From positions 1,583,501-1,647,500 of the forward strand of contig JASJOG010000006.1 in NCBI GenBank assembly GCA_030142905.1: DNA of 64,000 nt, in the 5' to 3' direction. The position numbers and the translations under genes were made by a program. Origin of the DNA: Heliopora coerulea (lineage: Eukaryota > Cnidaria > Anthozoa > Scleralcyonacea > Helioporidae). Below the pieces are notes generated by a model. It had not been told where the DNA came from, did not search any database, and saw only the letters and a list, made by a program, of their open reading frames with translations. This document shows, in pieces, positions 8,430-17,870 of this stretch (positions within the stretch are counted from its first letter, which is position 1; every line of letters starts with the position of its first letter).

Positions 8430-11400
8430 ATGGCGGAAACTATAGAATAGTAAAACATAAAATTGATCTATTTACTGTTGATGAGAATGCAATTATTACC
8501 AAGTATAAAAAAGCATTAAAAGCATTTGTTAGAAGTTATAATGTTAAAATGTAAATTCAAAAGATCCAAAAATGCAATTTATTGGTGTTAAGGATGCAGC
8601 AGTTGAGCTGTTAGCTAAGATGTTAAAACAAAAGAAACATTATAAATATATTTAAACATTAGTGGTTACATTTGAAAAACCAAAAATAATTAAGAGGGCA
8701 TATTTTAATAGCAAACCAAAGACAATAATAAATGACACGGATATTACAGAAAGTTTGTTCAAATCAAATGAAGAAATTATAAATAAAATTGATGTATGGA
8801 TATCAGAAGGCTCAGGATGGACTATTAAAAGTGTTGATCAACATTTCATTAATTTCGCCAGGTATAAACCATTAAAAGATAGTTCTTATGTGGAATTACC
8901 AAAGGAATTACAGCATCATAGAAAAGGTCTTATTAATTTACAAAATAAGGATAATGAATGCTTTAGATGGTGCCATATTAGACATTTAAATCCACAAGAG
9001 AGAAATTCACAAAGAATAAAAAGATGTGGCAAGGAATTTATTAGTAAGTTAGATTACACTAATTTCCTGTGTCTGTAAAAGATTATAATAAGGTGGAAAA
9101 ACAGAATAACATAAATATGAATGTTTTTGGTTATGAAAATAAAACACCTTTTCCGATTTATATATCAAAAGAAAGTTATGATGATATCCTGGATTTATTA
9201 CTTATAAAAGACCATTATGTTCTAATTTATGACTTTAATAGATTCATGTATAACCAAACAAAACATAATAAGAAGAAACATCGTTGTATTGTCTGCAATG
9301 TTTTTGCAGTGATAATATTCGTGAAAAACTTAAGAAGAACTGTTTAATTGTAAACGGTAAACAAGCTGTGAATATGCCAAATAAAGGAGAAAAAGTGCAG
9401 TTTAAGAACTATCATAAACAATCAGAAGTACCATTTGTAATTTATGCAGATTTTGAAGCTACTGTAGAGAAATTACATGGAGTTAAAAATAATCCAGATA
9501 CCTCATACACAGATTCATATCAAAAACTTAAGGATTGCAGTTATGCTTATAAAGTGGTATGTTGTTATGATGATTAGTACAGTAAACCACTAGAATTTTA
9601 TAGAGTACCTGATGCGGTTTATAAGTTTATAGAAAGAATGTTAGAAGAAGAAAAGTGGTGTAAAAAAACACTGAAGAAACACTTTAACAAACAACTGGAA
9701 ATAACAGCAGAAGAAGAAATGAAATTTAAACAGGCAGATGAATGTCATATTTGCAGAAAGAAATATATGATCCAACTGATGTTAGAGTTAGAGACCATTG
9801 TCATATCACTGGTAAATACAGAGGTTCTGCGCATCAAAAATGCAATATAAACTATAAATTAACAGAGAAAATACCAGTAATATTCCATAATTTACGTGGA
9901 TATGATAGCCACTTTATAATGCAAGAGATTGGTAAATTTAAAAGGAAAATAAATGTTATACCAAATAATATGGAAAGATACATGTCATTCATGTTAGGTG
10001 AACGCCTTGTATTCTTGGATAGTTTCCGATTTATGTCCAATAGTTTAGAAAAACTGGTAAGTAATCTTCCAGAAGATGCATTCAGGTACACGTCAAAGGA
10101 ATTTAATGAACAGGAATTGAAACTTATGAATCAAAAAGGTGTTTATCCATATGATTATATGGACAGTTTCCAGAAATTTGAAGAAACAAAATTACCTGCA
10201 AAAGAAGAATTTTATGGTATATTAAATGACGAACATATCACAGACGATGCATACAAACACGCTAAGAATGTGTGGACCACTTTCAATATGCAGAACTTAG
10301 GAGAATATCATGATTTATATCTTAAGAGTGATATCCTTCTGTTAGCAGATGTTTTTGAGAATTTTAGATTCATTATCTCCTGGACTTGCATGGGACGCTA
10401 TGTTGAAAATGACTGGTATATGATAGTAATAAGATTGATAAATACATCATGTACTTGGATGCAAATAATCTGTATGGATGGGCAATGAGTCGGTCACTTC
10501 CAACAGATGGATTTAAATGGATAGAACCAGAGAATGGAGACCTTAAAAAATGTAACAAAGATTCTAAAAAAGGAATACTGTTAGAAGTAGATCTTGATTA
10601 TCCTGAAAAACTACATGATACGGTTAATGATTATCCATTAGCTCCAGAGAAAAGAACAATAAATAAAGAAAAACTGTCTGCATATTGTAAGAGAATTGGG
10701 AAAATGTATAACATTTCCGGTAAAGTAAGCAAATTAGTGACCACATTATATGACAAGAAAAATTATGTGGTACATCATGAAAATCTAAAATTATATCTCT
10801 CATTAGGAATGAAATTAAAGAAAATTCATCAGGTATTAAAATTTACCAATCAAAATGGCTGAAACAATATATTGATTTTAACACACAGAAAAGAACAAAT
10901 GCTAAGAATGCTTTTGAGAAAGACTTTTTCAAGCTGATGAATAATTCCGTTTATGGAAAGAGTATGGAAAACTTAAGAAAGAGTGGATGTTAGATTAATA
11001 ACAGATGAAAAGAAACTTATTAAATGGGTGTCAAAACCAACATATGTCAGTAGTAAGATATTTAATAAAAACCTTGTAGCTGTTCATAAAGTGAAAGAAG
11101 TGTTAACATTGAATAGACCAGCTTATGTGGGAATGTGTATTCTAGAATTGTCAAAAACTCTTATGTATAACTTCCATTGTAATGTAATAAAACCATTGTA
11201 TAGTGAAAATGCTAAGCTGTTATTCACTGATACTGACAGTTTAATGTATAAAATTACTGCTGAGGATGTGTATAAAGATCTCCATGAGAGAAAAGAACTG
11301 TTTGATAATAGTGATTATCCAGAAGATTCACCATATTACTTTAAAGAAATCAAAAAAGTTATTGGAAGGATGAAAGATGAAACAGCAGGTGTTCCAATTG

Positions 11401-11693
11401 TGGAATTTATTGGATTACAATCGAAGATGTACAGTTATATAATGGATAACAATAAAGGTGGTAAGACAGCAAAAGGAATTAAAAAAGACCTTAATCATAT
11501 TAATTATAAAGAAACACTATTAAATAACCAACAAATGCATCACAAGATGAAAACCATAAGAAGTAACTGTCATGAAATAAGAAGTTATGAGATCAATAAA
11601 GTCTCACTAAGTTGTTTTGATGATAAGCATTATTTACTAGATGATGGAATAAAAAGCTATGCATATGGTCATTACAGCTTAGCTGCTAAATAA
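8430..11693 (+). pseudogene. Polinton protein-primed DNA polymerase B, multiply broken
   Basis: Family B, protein-primed type polymerase that would replicate the element. In order it shows: an N-terminal region with SGWTIKSVDQHFI and LINLQNKDNECFRW (8662-9078), FGYENKTPFPIYISKE and a CIVC-type zinc motif (9069-9347), exonuclease motif I FVIYADFEAT (about 9440), a treble-clef zinc insertion CHICRKK/DHCHITGKYRG (about 9750-9845), exonuclease II NLRGYDSHF, exonuclease III YLKSDILLLADVFENF, palm motif A YLDANNLYGWAM (about 10450), motif [10 protein letters not shown] (about 10940) and motif C FTDTDS (about 11225). It ends at 11693 over a palindrome. Lesions include a TAA at 8653-8655, a TAG at 9575-9577, and frame changes near 8545, 9070, 9300, 9750, 10430, 10850 and 10980. 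The true start is uncertain, because the first recognisable sequence lies between 8395 and 8572. Confidence 0.9.
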
Positions 11694-11780
11694 ATATTTT
11701 GATATCTTCTTTCCATATAATTAAACAAACAAAAAAAGTGTGTCATCCACCCTAGAGTAGTAATATTACCGTATATAATA

Positions 11781-12578
11781 TTATTTTTTGTTTTTACTAT
11801 ATAAATATATCAATAAACCCCCAATTATTAAATATAAATGATCACCAATAGCAATTACACCCTTTCCTGTTGCTTCTTCTAAATCTATACATGGTATAAC
11901 TTTCCTTTTTTCAGCAGGAGTAAGTTTTTCAGCTTTCTTTTTCTTTATGATAGCAGAACTTCTAATATCTGACCCTCCACGTTTAAGTCCTAAAGACAAC
12001 CCTGTTATTAAGGTTACTAATGAGAGACCTATTGTTGTTGCTATCCCCTCCTGTTTTTAATACTTTATCTCTTTCTAATTTTCTCCAGTTGTCATAATGA
12101 TATCGTATGTCATCTCTTATCTGATTAAATTCGTCTTGATCTGCTATTACATCATTAGTTTTAAATTTTCTATATGGGCGGACTTTAACATCATTTTCAT
12201 TAAAGTATGGTTCACCATAATAAGAGACTTCATAATTTGTTACTAAACCAGAACCGTTTAATGTTTTTCTTATTTCGAAATCTTGAGTTTCTATTAGATA
12301 CTTAATAAATCTTTGATTAGAAACACCTTCGTCTGTCATTAACATAACATCTTCTAAAAAATAACCTATGTTTCTGGTTTCATATATTCTTTTTTCGAAA
12401 CGTCTGTTTAATAACTCTGATTTTTTATCAACACCAACTTCTTTACTTTATTCTGCACCCAATTCATACCATTCACCATATCATCTTCATCCACTGCTGT
12501 TTCATCCTCTTCATCTTAATCTTCCTCATTTTCTTCATTTCTCCTTTCATTATCTAAATCGTTCAACTCTATATCCAT
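11781..12578 (-). pseudogene. Acidic/basic membrane protein, frameshifted
   Basis: A minus-strand gene convergent with the polymerase. It starts at the ATG at 12576-12578, behind TATATAGTAATATATA. An acidic N-terminus (EENEED) is cut by a TAA near 12517. A frame change near 12440 leads to an RRFEKRIYETRN segment and the 12345-11983 frame (VSYYGEPYFNENDV, DDIRYHYDNWRKLERD). A further shift in a G-rich run near 12050 leads to a hydrophobic helix, then a Lys-rich linker (KKKKAEKLTPAEKRK) and a second hydrophobic helix at the end (YLIIGGLLIYLY). I infer one two-pass membrane protein; separate genes cannot be excluded. It is the last gene before the element's terminal repeat. Confidence 0.5.
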
Positions 12579-12606
12579 TATATATTACTATATATCTTAT
12601 CATATT

Positions 12607-12807
12607 ACTAGTATACAATATGGGGGTGTGTCCACAGTACGATCCACCTGAGTCACCATAAATAGAGCCTTTGTAGATTTTGACAAAAACTTGTAACTTT
12701 TATTTTGAAAAATCAAAAAATACCTTAAAAAAGAGTTAAAACCATGTAGGGGGTACATGGTTTTTTGAGGTGTGGTGAAACTGCTCATACCCCCATATTG
12801 AATACTA
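12607..12807. repeat. Polinton A terminal structured repeat (right end)
   Basis: About 200 bases bounded by an inverted pair: AGTATACAATATGGGGGTG on the left and, inverted on the right, AGTAGTATTCAATATGGGGG. It contains an inner hairpin (ACCATGTA-GGGGG-TACATGGT). The same layout occurs at 25433-25620 at the end of Polinton B. Ending in ACTACT fits the AG...CT termini of Polintons. The alternative is a MITE that happens to sit at both ends. Confidence 0.6.
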
Positions 12808-12813
12808 CTCAAA

Positions 12814-13170
12814 TGACCCCATCACAAAAACGTACACGCCATCAAAATGCGGTAGATGAGCTTGAGGTTAAGTATAGCGTTTTATTTAGTTAATAAAATC
12901 GTCTTAGCCCTCTTAGGATTAGGGTTAAGGTTTAGTTTAGAAGAAATATCCATAAGTGTTTTAAAAATTGTTACCTACGGCAGTTTAGCGGTTGTTTAGA
13001 GAACACAATCCACGCCATGATAAAATTGTACACACCATCATATTACATATCGTAGACGAATTCAGCGTTAGAATTTGGATTTTGAGTGAGGATTAGTATC
13101 AATAACATCGCTTTCACAAACATTAAGAATAAGGGTTAGGTTAGGGTTGGAGTATGGATTAGAATTTATG
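12814..13170. repeat. Diverged tandem dimer with telomere-like motifs
   Basis: Two diverged units of roughly 180-200 bases. Each begins near ACACGCCAT and carries a GGATTAGGGTTAAGG or AAGGGTTAGGTTAGGG patch (about 12915 and 13135). The region between the Polinton end and 13350 has no recognisable gene. Confidence 0.45.
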
Positions 13171-13349
13171 TCGGTAAAGTTGTTTTAAATATGATAATTG
13201 ATTGTCACTCGTACGTGGCCGAACTAAGTTCTTCCTAGCTACCGAGCGATGGTGTCATTTGCATCCGCTAAACGGCAGTCTTCCCAAACACTCAACTTTG
13301 TACTTTGAAGCGGGTCGACAAAGTTGATGGACTAAAATTTTCATCTTAA

Positions 13350-13548
13350 GGCCCGTTTACACCTGCGATTTTGTGCCTTGCGATTGATTTGCAATTGACA
13401 TCTTGGCGTATATGTTAAACTCAGGAGACAATCGAGGACAAACTGCAGCGAATCAAAAGAGGGTATCCTGCTGTACAGACCATCGTTGGTTTATTACATA
13501 CACCAGGGTGATAATTGCACTGTACAAAATCCCACGAGTAAACGGGTC
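13350..13548. mobile_element. piggyBac-type MITE (199 bp)
   Basis: Flanked by TTAA at 13346-13349 and 13549-13552, with inverted ends reading GGCCCGTTTAC and GTAAACGGGTC. TTAA duplication is typical of piggyBac-type elements. Non-coding. The window's last 150 bases start with a similar CCCGTTTACAC end. Confidence 0.65.
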
Positions 13549-14083
13549 TTTAAAATAATTTCACTGCACAGTAAGTGTCAATGAAATGACTTTTCCCTGT
13601 CGACAAGCTCACTAAAGTATAAAATGTTACCTGATTTGAAAACGTTAACCCCATCATAAACGATTCTCTTGTTCATCAGAAGTACCACCAGGACTGACTC
13701 TGGTGCAGAAATACAACTGTTAACATTAATAATTTTCAATAGTTTACGTCGTTTCTGTTCGAGCAGATGCACGTTTCTAGAATTTTACTCTTTGAAATTG
13801 ATTTTTGTGCAAGTATATAAAATTTAGGATAGGAATTTTTATTAATAAACATCGGTGATATGAAAAAATGTTACCGTATTACCTTGTTCGAATACTACCT
13901 TCCACTTTTGATATAACTTTTTCAAGTACATACATAGCCTGGTGGTATTGAGCCGTTTTGTTGTTAATGCAGAGCAATTTTAAAATAGGATTAAGAAAGA
14001 AAGCACACAGAATTTCTAAATTCTCGCCATATATTGAACAGCATACATTACCTCAAGATTTCAGTCCAGTTGCTCATACAGAA

Positions 14084-14960
14084 GTCCTGGCCATGTTCTT
14101 AGCAGAGGCTTTAGTCGCTCAATACTCAGAGTACTGGTCTAGATTTGCTGGGTTTCAGATTCTATTCCCAGCCAAAGATGCCACGCATGTATTTTGCGGC
14201 GCTGGTCTCAATTGATTCTTAAAGTATTTGATTTTGACACAAGACAGGTAGCTTCCAGGAACATTAGTTTTTCTGTTTCATAGGATCGAACGCAGATGCC
14301 AAGTATTTCTTATAAATAGACGCTTCACTTCGTCGGCATTCTCGCTTAAGTAAATACAGAAGAGCTATAGGTTCTTAGGGTGTGGGTTCATATCCTATGC
14401 AGCAAGGGGCCCAAGAAGTGCATTTCCCGCAACTGGTCCTGATCGAGTTCTAAAATGCATGAATCTGGCACTAGAAAATTTTCTTTACCTTAATATAGAC
14501 TCCATGGCACGTGATCGATTACAAATGGCCAATATTTCTGAAATATGGTCCTTCCCTTCATCGGCATTACCACCATTACAAAGATAGAACTCGGAGTCTA
14601 GCTCTCGGCAACGACCTTCGTAGCTCGGTCGGCAGATCACTAGATCCGCAAGGAAACGGGCTCAATTCCAGCCCAAGGTTGCAATGTTCCATTTTTCGCA
14701 CGTGGTTCCGGCTTGGTTGGTTCCATTTTGTATGATCGAGTGTAAATGCCAAACAACCCTGAAATGTGAATATATTCTTCACTACATGGGCATTACATCC
14801 TAATAAATAAAGGACTAGGACCATGCTTTCGGTAGCAGCCGTCATAGCTCAATTGGCAGAGCACCTCGCTCTAAGTTCGCAGGGTTACTGGTTTGATTCC
14901 CTTGCAGCCGGAGGCCGTGGAGTTGCAATTTCAGAATTGGTGCCGGTTGCATCTAATCCT
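14084..14960 (+). repeat. Tandem array of tRNA-derived SINE-like units
   Basis: Three to four diverged units spaced about 220-230 bases apart; the shared GATCGA...TGCCAA start lies at about 14284, 14513 and 14734. Each carries tRNA-like pol III boxes. The clearest unit has box A TAGCTCAATTGGCAGAGC (14849) and box B GGTTTGATTCC (about 14891). The previous unit has TAGCTCGGTCGGCAGATC and GGCTCAATTCC. An older unit lies at about 14105-14165. No intact tRNA can be folded with confidence, so these are read as tRNA-derived repeats. The 13958-14215 reading frame crosses this array and is not a gene. Confidence 0.55.
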
Positions 14961-15127
14961 TGCAATACTGAGACTGAAACCTTAGCTTTGAATTCATAAA
15001 AATTTCAGTTGCTCAGGACCTGTTCCACCTCTCGAAACATTGCCCAGACTTGAGTAGGATCTGTTGAGTAGTGTCGTTGTTTTCCATGCTGCTGTCTGAT
15101 GTATGTTTTACTTTCTCCTGATTTAAG

Positions 15128-15937
15128 ATGGCTTTGCGTATTATGATGATTGGCAGGAACAGCTGAAACAAAGTGATGCTGAGGCTAAAACTTTGTTGGA
15201 AAGTTTTGGGAGCATTCTCGAACACTTGCCAAATGTAGGTAATTTGCATGTAATTTACTTACTTTAATTAACAATTTGGCTATCGATATGGGCAATTTCA
15301 GCTCCTGTTGCATGCTTTGCTGAACTTGAGGAATGTCATTTCTTTTGATGAAATCCGAACACAGGCAGGATTTTCTTCCGAAGCGAAAGGATTTAAAACG
15401 TTGGGTAGATCTTACGCTTTGGGAATGTATAAATGACTTTTGAAAGATCTCCTAGCTCAGTCTGACTCATTATGCTTATGGGTCTTGGTGGTATGGCCTT
15501 CTCGGAAGTCAGGGAGTGTAAGAACATCATTTCTCCAGCCCGGGTAAAGCATTTGAGTCATTCAGGAGACCCATGGCGGTATTTGGTGGTCTGATATGAG
15601 TACAACAGCACGTGAACCCAGGTTTTAGGATATCTTAAGTCACCATGCAGCTCTGTTCTTTTATTCTAACATTTAGGTGAGATTTAAACTCGTTAAGCAG
15701 TCCGGTAAGCCAGGTGAAGTGATTTGTAAGCTGGCAGCGGAAGAAAAAGTGTCTCTCATAGTCGTTGGTAGTCGTGGAAAAGGCGTTGTTAGACGGACCG
15801 TTATTGGAAGTGTAAGTGATTATATAGTGCACCATTGTGGAACACCAGTCTGTGTGGTTCCTCCTGAGGAATCTGTTTCAAGTCATCGTCATCAGCATCA
15901 TAAAGGATACACTCAATTCGACAATATTGGAGACTAG
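15128..15937 (+). CDS. Universal stress protein gene 1, last two exons
   Basis: Two exons of a USP-family gene: 15128-15234 (begins in phase 1 after ATTTAAG, ends before GTAGGT) and 15677-15937 (after TTTAG, ends TAG). The first encodes GFAYYDDWQEQLKQ, homologous to exon 3 of the two downstream genes. The second has the ATP-binding signature GSRGKGVVRRTVIGS (G-2x-G-9x-G-S) followed by VSDYIVHHCGTPVCVV. USPs are small alpha/beta cytosolic proteins that bind ATP and help cells survive stress. A His-rich C-terminal extension is specific to this copy. Exons 1 and 2 were not found between the Polinton end and 15128. They may lie beyond the window to the left, with Polinton A in the intron, or be lost. 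Possible ATTAAA signal at 15972. Confidence 0.8.
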
Positions 15938-16321
15938 CGAACTGTTTCAGGCATTGAATAGTATTTGTGGTATTAAAACATTATCATAGTTTATAAATTA
16001 ACATTTGAGTAGTTTGAAAGATATTGTACAAGGATAGCTAAACTTTCTTCGATGAAAAATGAACAGCGGAGACGTATGAAGCTCTAAGATATTGGGATCA
16101 GTGTATTTCAGGGACCGATTGACAAATTATGACCACAAGCTGAACAAAAAGACGGTGGAAGTTTTGAAAATATGAAAAATGCAGTTATGCTGCCAACTAA
16201 AGGGCTCAGGTCATGTGGATAAAACTAAAATTAATTTAAAGTCAGTCTTAGGACAAATATCAATGCCTGGTACAAAACACGGAACAAAGCCATAGAATAA
16301 GATAAGATTTATTAAACTAAC

Positions 16322-16349
16322 GTTTCGTCGCACCTCGCAACATCATCAG
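16322..16349 (-). ncRNA. Hammerhead-type ribozyme motif in PLE arm
   Basis: On the minus strand the core CTGATGA (16343-16349) is followed by a short stem (TGTTGCGAGGTGCGAC) and GAAAC (16322-16326). These are the invariant CUGANGA and GAAA boxes of the hammerhead fold, with an internal stem II between them. PLE pseudo-LTRs are known to encode such motifs. Activity is not shown. Confidence 0.6.
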
Positions 16350-16426
16350 AGTGGGGAACATCACAAAACAGCGAATATATATAAGTAAATGAAAGTATCA
16401 AATTACAAGCTATGTAGTGGCGGAAA

Positions 16427-16913
16427 TAGGCCAAGCTACAAAAATCCGGATTTTTTTTTTTTTTAGATTTTTAGACCTTAAAAAGATTTTTAGAAAAGAC
16501 GGAGGTTTTTAGAAATTATGAGATTTTTCAGCGAAATGTCAAAATAATCAGTAAAAACAATGGGTTGTAGCGAGATTTAGAGGTTTTCAATCACTCTACT
16601 GGAAAACATTAAACAATTTTGAATAATCCGAAAGCTTCCATCCTAAAATTTATTTAGGATTTCATTCACTGTGGTTTTTGTGATGGTGTAATGAATAAAA
16701 TGCTCTTTGCAAGATGTTGCTTTGAACAATGACACGTGTTGGCAATTTTGTTGTTTTTCGCTTCGACAAAATTCCAGTAATTTTATGAGATATTTGGAGA
16801 TTTTTGATGTTTTGGAGATTTTTAAGGGAGAAATTTGAGATTTTTCGAACATTTTTGGAGATTATTCGGATAGATTTTTAGGTCATTTTTCGGGATTTTT
16901 GTAACTAGGCCTA
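16427..16913. mobile_element. hAT-type MITE (487 bp) in PLE left arm
   Basis: Flanked by perfect 8-base duplications GGCGGAAA (16419-16426 and 16914-16921). Inverted ends read TAGGCCAAGCTACAAAAATC and, from the right, TAGGCCTAGTTACAAAAATC. The interior is rich in GATTTTTAGA-like runs and has no gene. Confidence 0.85.
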
Positions 16914-17399
16914 GGCGGAAATAAAGAAGAGAAAATTAGAACAAGAACAAGGGAATGGAACTGAGATTGCCATTCAAAGATGGTTTAACTTTGGAAATTA
17001 AGAGGCTTTGTCTTACGAGAAGTTCGGAAGACGAAGAACAAGAGGAGAGAATTTTAAAGTCCTAAAGGGATGCAGTATGGCCAGTTTCAGAAAGATGCGC
17101 TGAAGATCTTCTTGAAAGTTTTAAGTTAAACGGCTACCCTACTCACCTTTTTGATAGTTGTGTCAGCGTTTTTTTCTTTAGATAAAGTTTTCTCCGCCAA
17201 ACCTTTGGTACATACTACTCCTAAAAAAGTTCTATATTTCTGCTTACCTTTTACTAGTATCCACTAGCTCCAAATCCACAAACAAATTTCCAGCGTTTTC
17301 TCCTCAGTCGTTCCTCACCTCAACATCCGTTTTATTTTCCGCCCTCCCAGACGTCTTTCTCACGTTTTTACACTTAAGGACAGGGTTCCTATGGGTTTG

Positions 17400-17700
17400 G
17401 GATCTCGTGTTGTCTATTCTTTTAAGTGTCAATGTTGTAACGCATTGTATGTGGGCCAAACAGCTCGCCACCTACATACACGAGTGTCAAATCATTTAGG
17501 AGTCTCTGCCCTTACTGGTAAAAAACGTGCCCCTGCCGCCCCATCCAGTATTTTAGTACATCTTCCCTAAACTGGCCATACTGAATCCCTTGACGACTTT
17601 AAAACTCTTTCCTCTTCTTCTTCGCCTTCCGAACTTCTCGTAAGAGAAAGCTTCTTAATTTCCAAAGTTAAACCCTCTTTGAATGGCAATCTCAGCTCCA
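17400..17700 (+). pseudogene. GIY-YIG endonuclease domain of a Penelope-like element
   Basis: The plus frame shows VVYSFKCQCCNALYVGQTAR followed by HLHTRVSNHLG, the GIY-YIG core with the usual Cys-containing PLE version. A later SFLISKVKPSLN helix is typical of its C-terminal end. A TAA interrupts near 17567. In intact PLEs this nuclease follows the reverse transcriptase and nicks target DNA. Here only the domain remains. Confidence 0.75.
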
Positions 17701-17870
17701 TTCCCTTGTCTTTGTCCTAATTTTCTCTTCTTTATTTCCGCCACTACAAAGTTTGTAATTTGATACCTTCATTTATTTATATGTATTCGCTGTTTTGTGG
17801 TAATATTCTCCACGTTAGTAAGTTTAATAAATTTTATCTTATTCTATGGCTTTGTCTCGTGTTTTGTGCT

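Larger units (their letters stand above)
719..11685. repeat. Dispersed palindrome CAGCTNAGCTG, confined to Polinton A
   Basis: I find nine exact copies of this 11-base palindrome, starting at 731, 1258, 3683, 5931, 6598, 6655, 6903, 7454 and 11675. Near copies start at 719, 743, 1842, 2471, 5880, 7509 and 8600. Three copies at 719-753 are spaced 12 bases apart. Many have wider symmetry (ACAGCTNAGCTGT). They occur both between genes and inside reading frames: integrase, the 3400 gene, a small ORF at 6903 and the polymerase C-terminus. I saw no copy in Polinton B or in the host DNA I read. In AT-rich DNA this density is far above chance. The function is unknown. Confidence 0.8.
16288..17870 (+). 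mobile_element. Penelope-like element fragment with inverted arms
   Basis: The right arm (17590-17850) encodes the end of a GIY-YIG domain followed by UTR sequence ending near TTATCTTATTCTATGG. The left arm (16288-17060, with a hAT MITE inside) is an inverted, diverged copy of the same sequence. PLEs are known to carry pseudo-LTRs in direct or inverted orientation. Hammerhead-type sequence lies in the left arm. No reverse transcriptase domain was found, so this is a short 5'-truncated copy. Confidence 0.65.

Noticed and set aside
12368..12661. 97-codon plus-strand frame
   Set aside because: It is antisense to the acidic N-terminus of the minus-strand membrane protein and has an implausible Leu/His/Pro composition.
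13958..14215. 85-codon reading frame
   Set aside because: It overlaps a tRNA-derived SINE unit and shows no domain.
14846..14920. Functional tRNA gene
   Set aside because: Boxes A and B are present, but the anticodon arm and acceptor stem do not pair well, and the sequence is one of several tandem repeat units.
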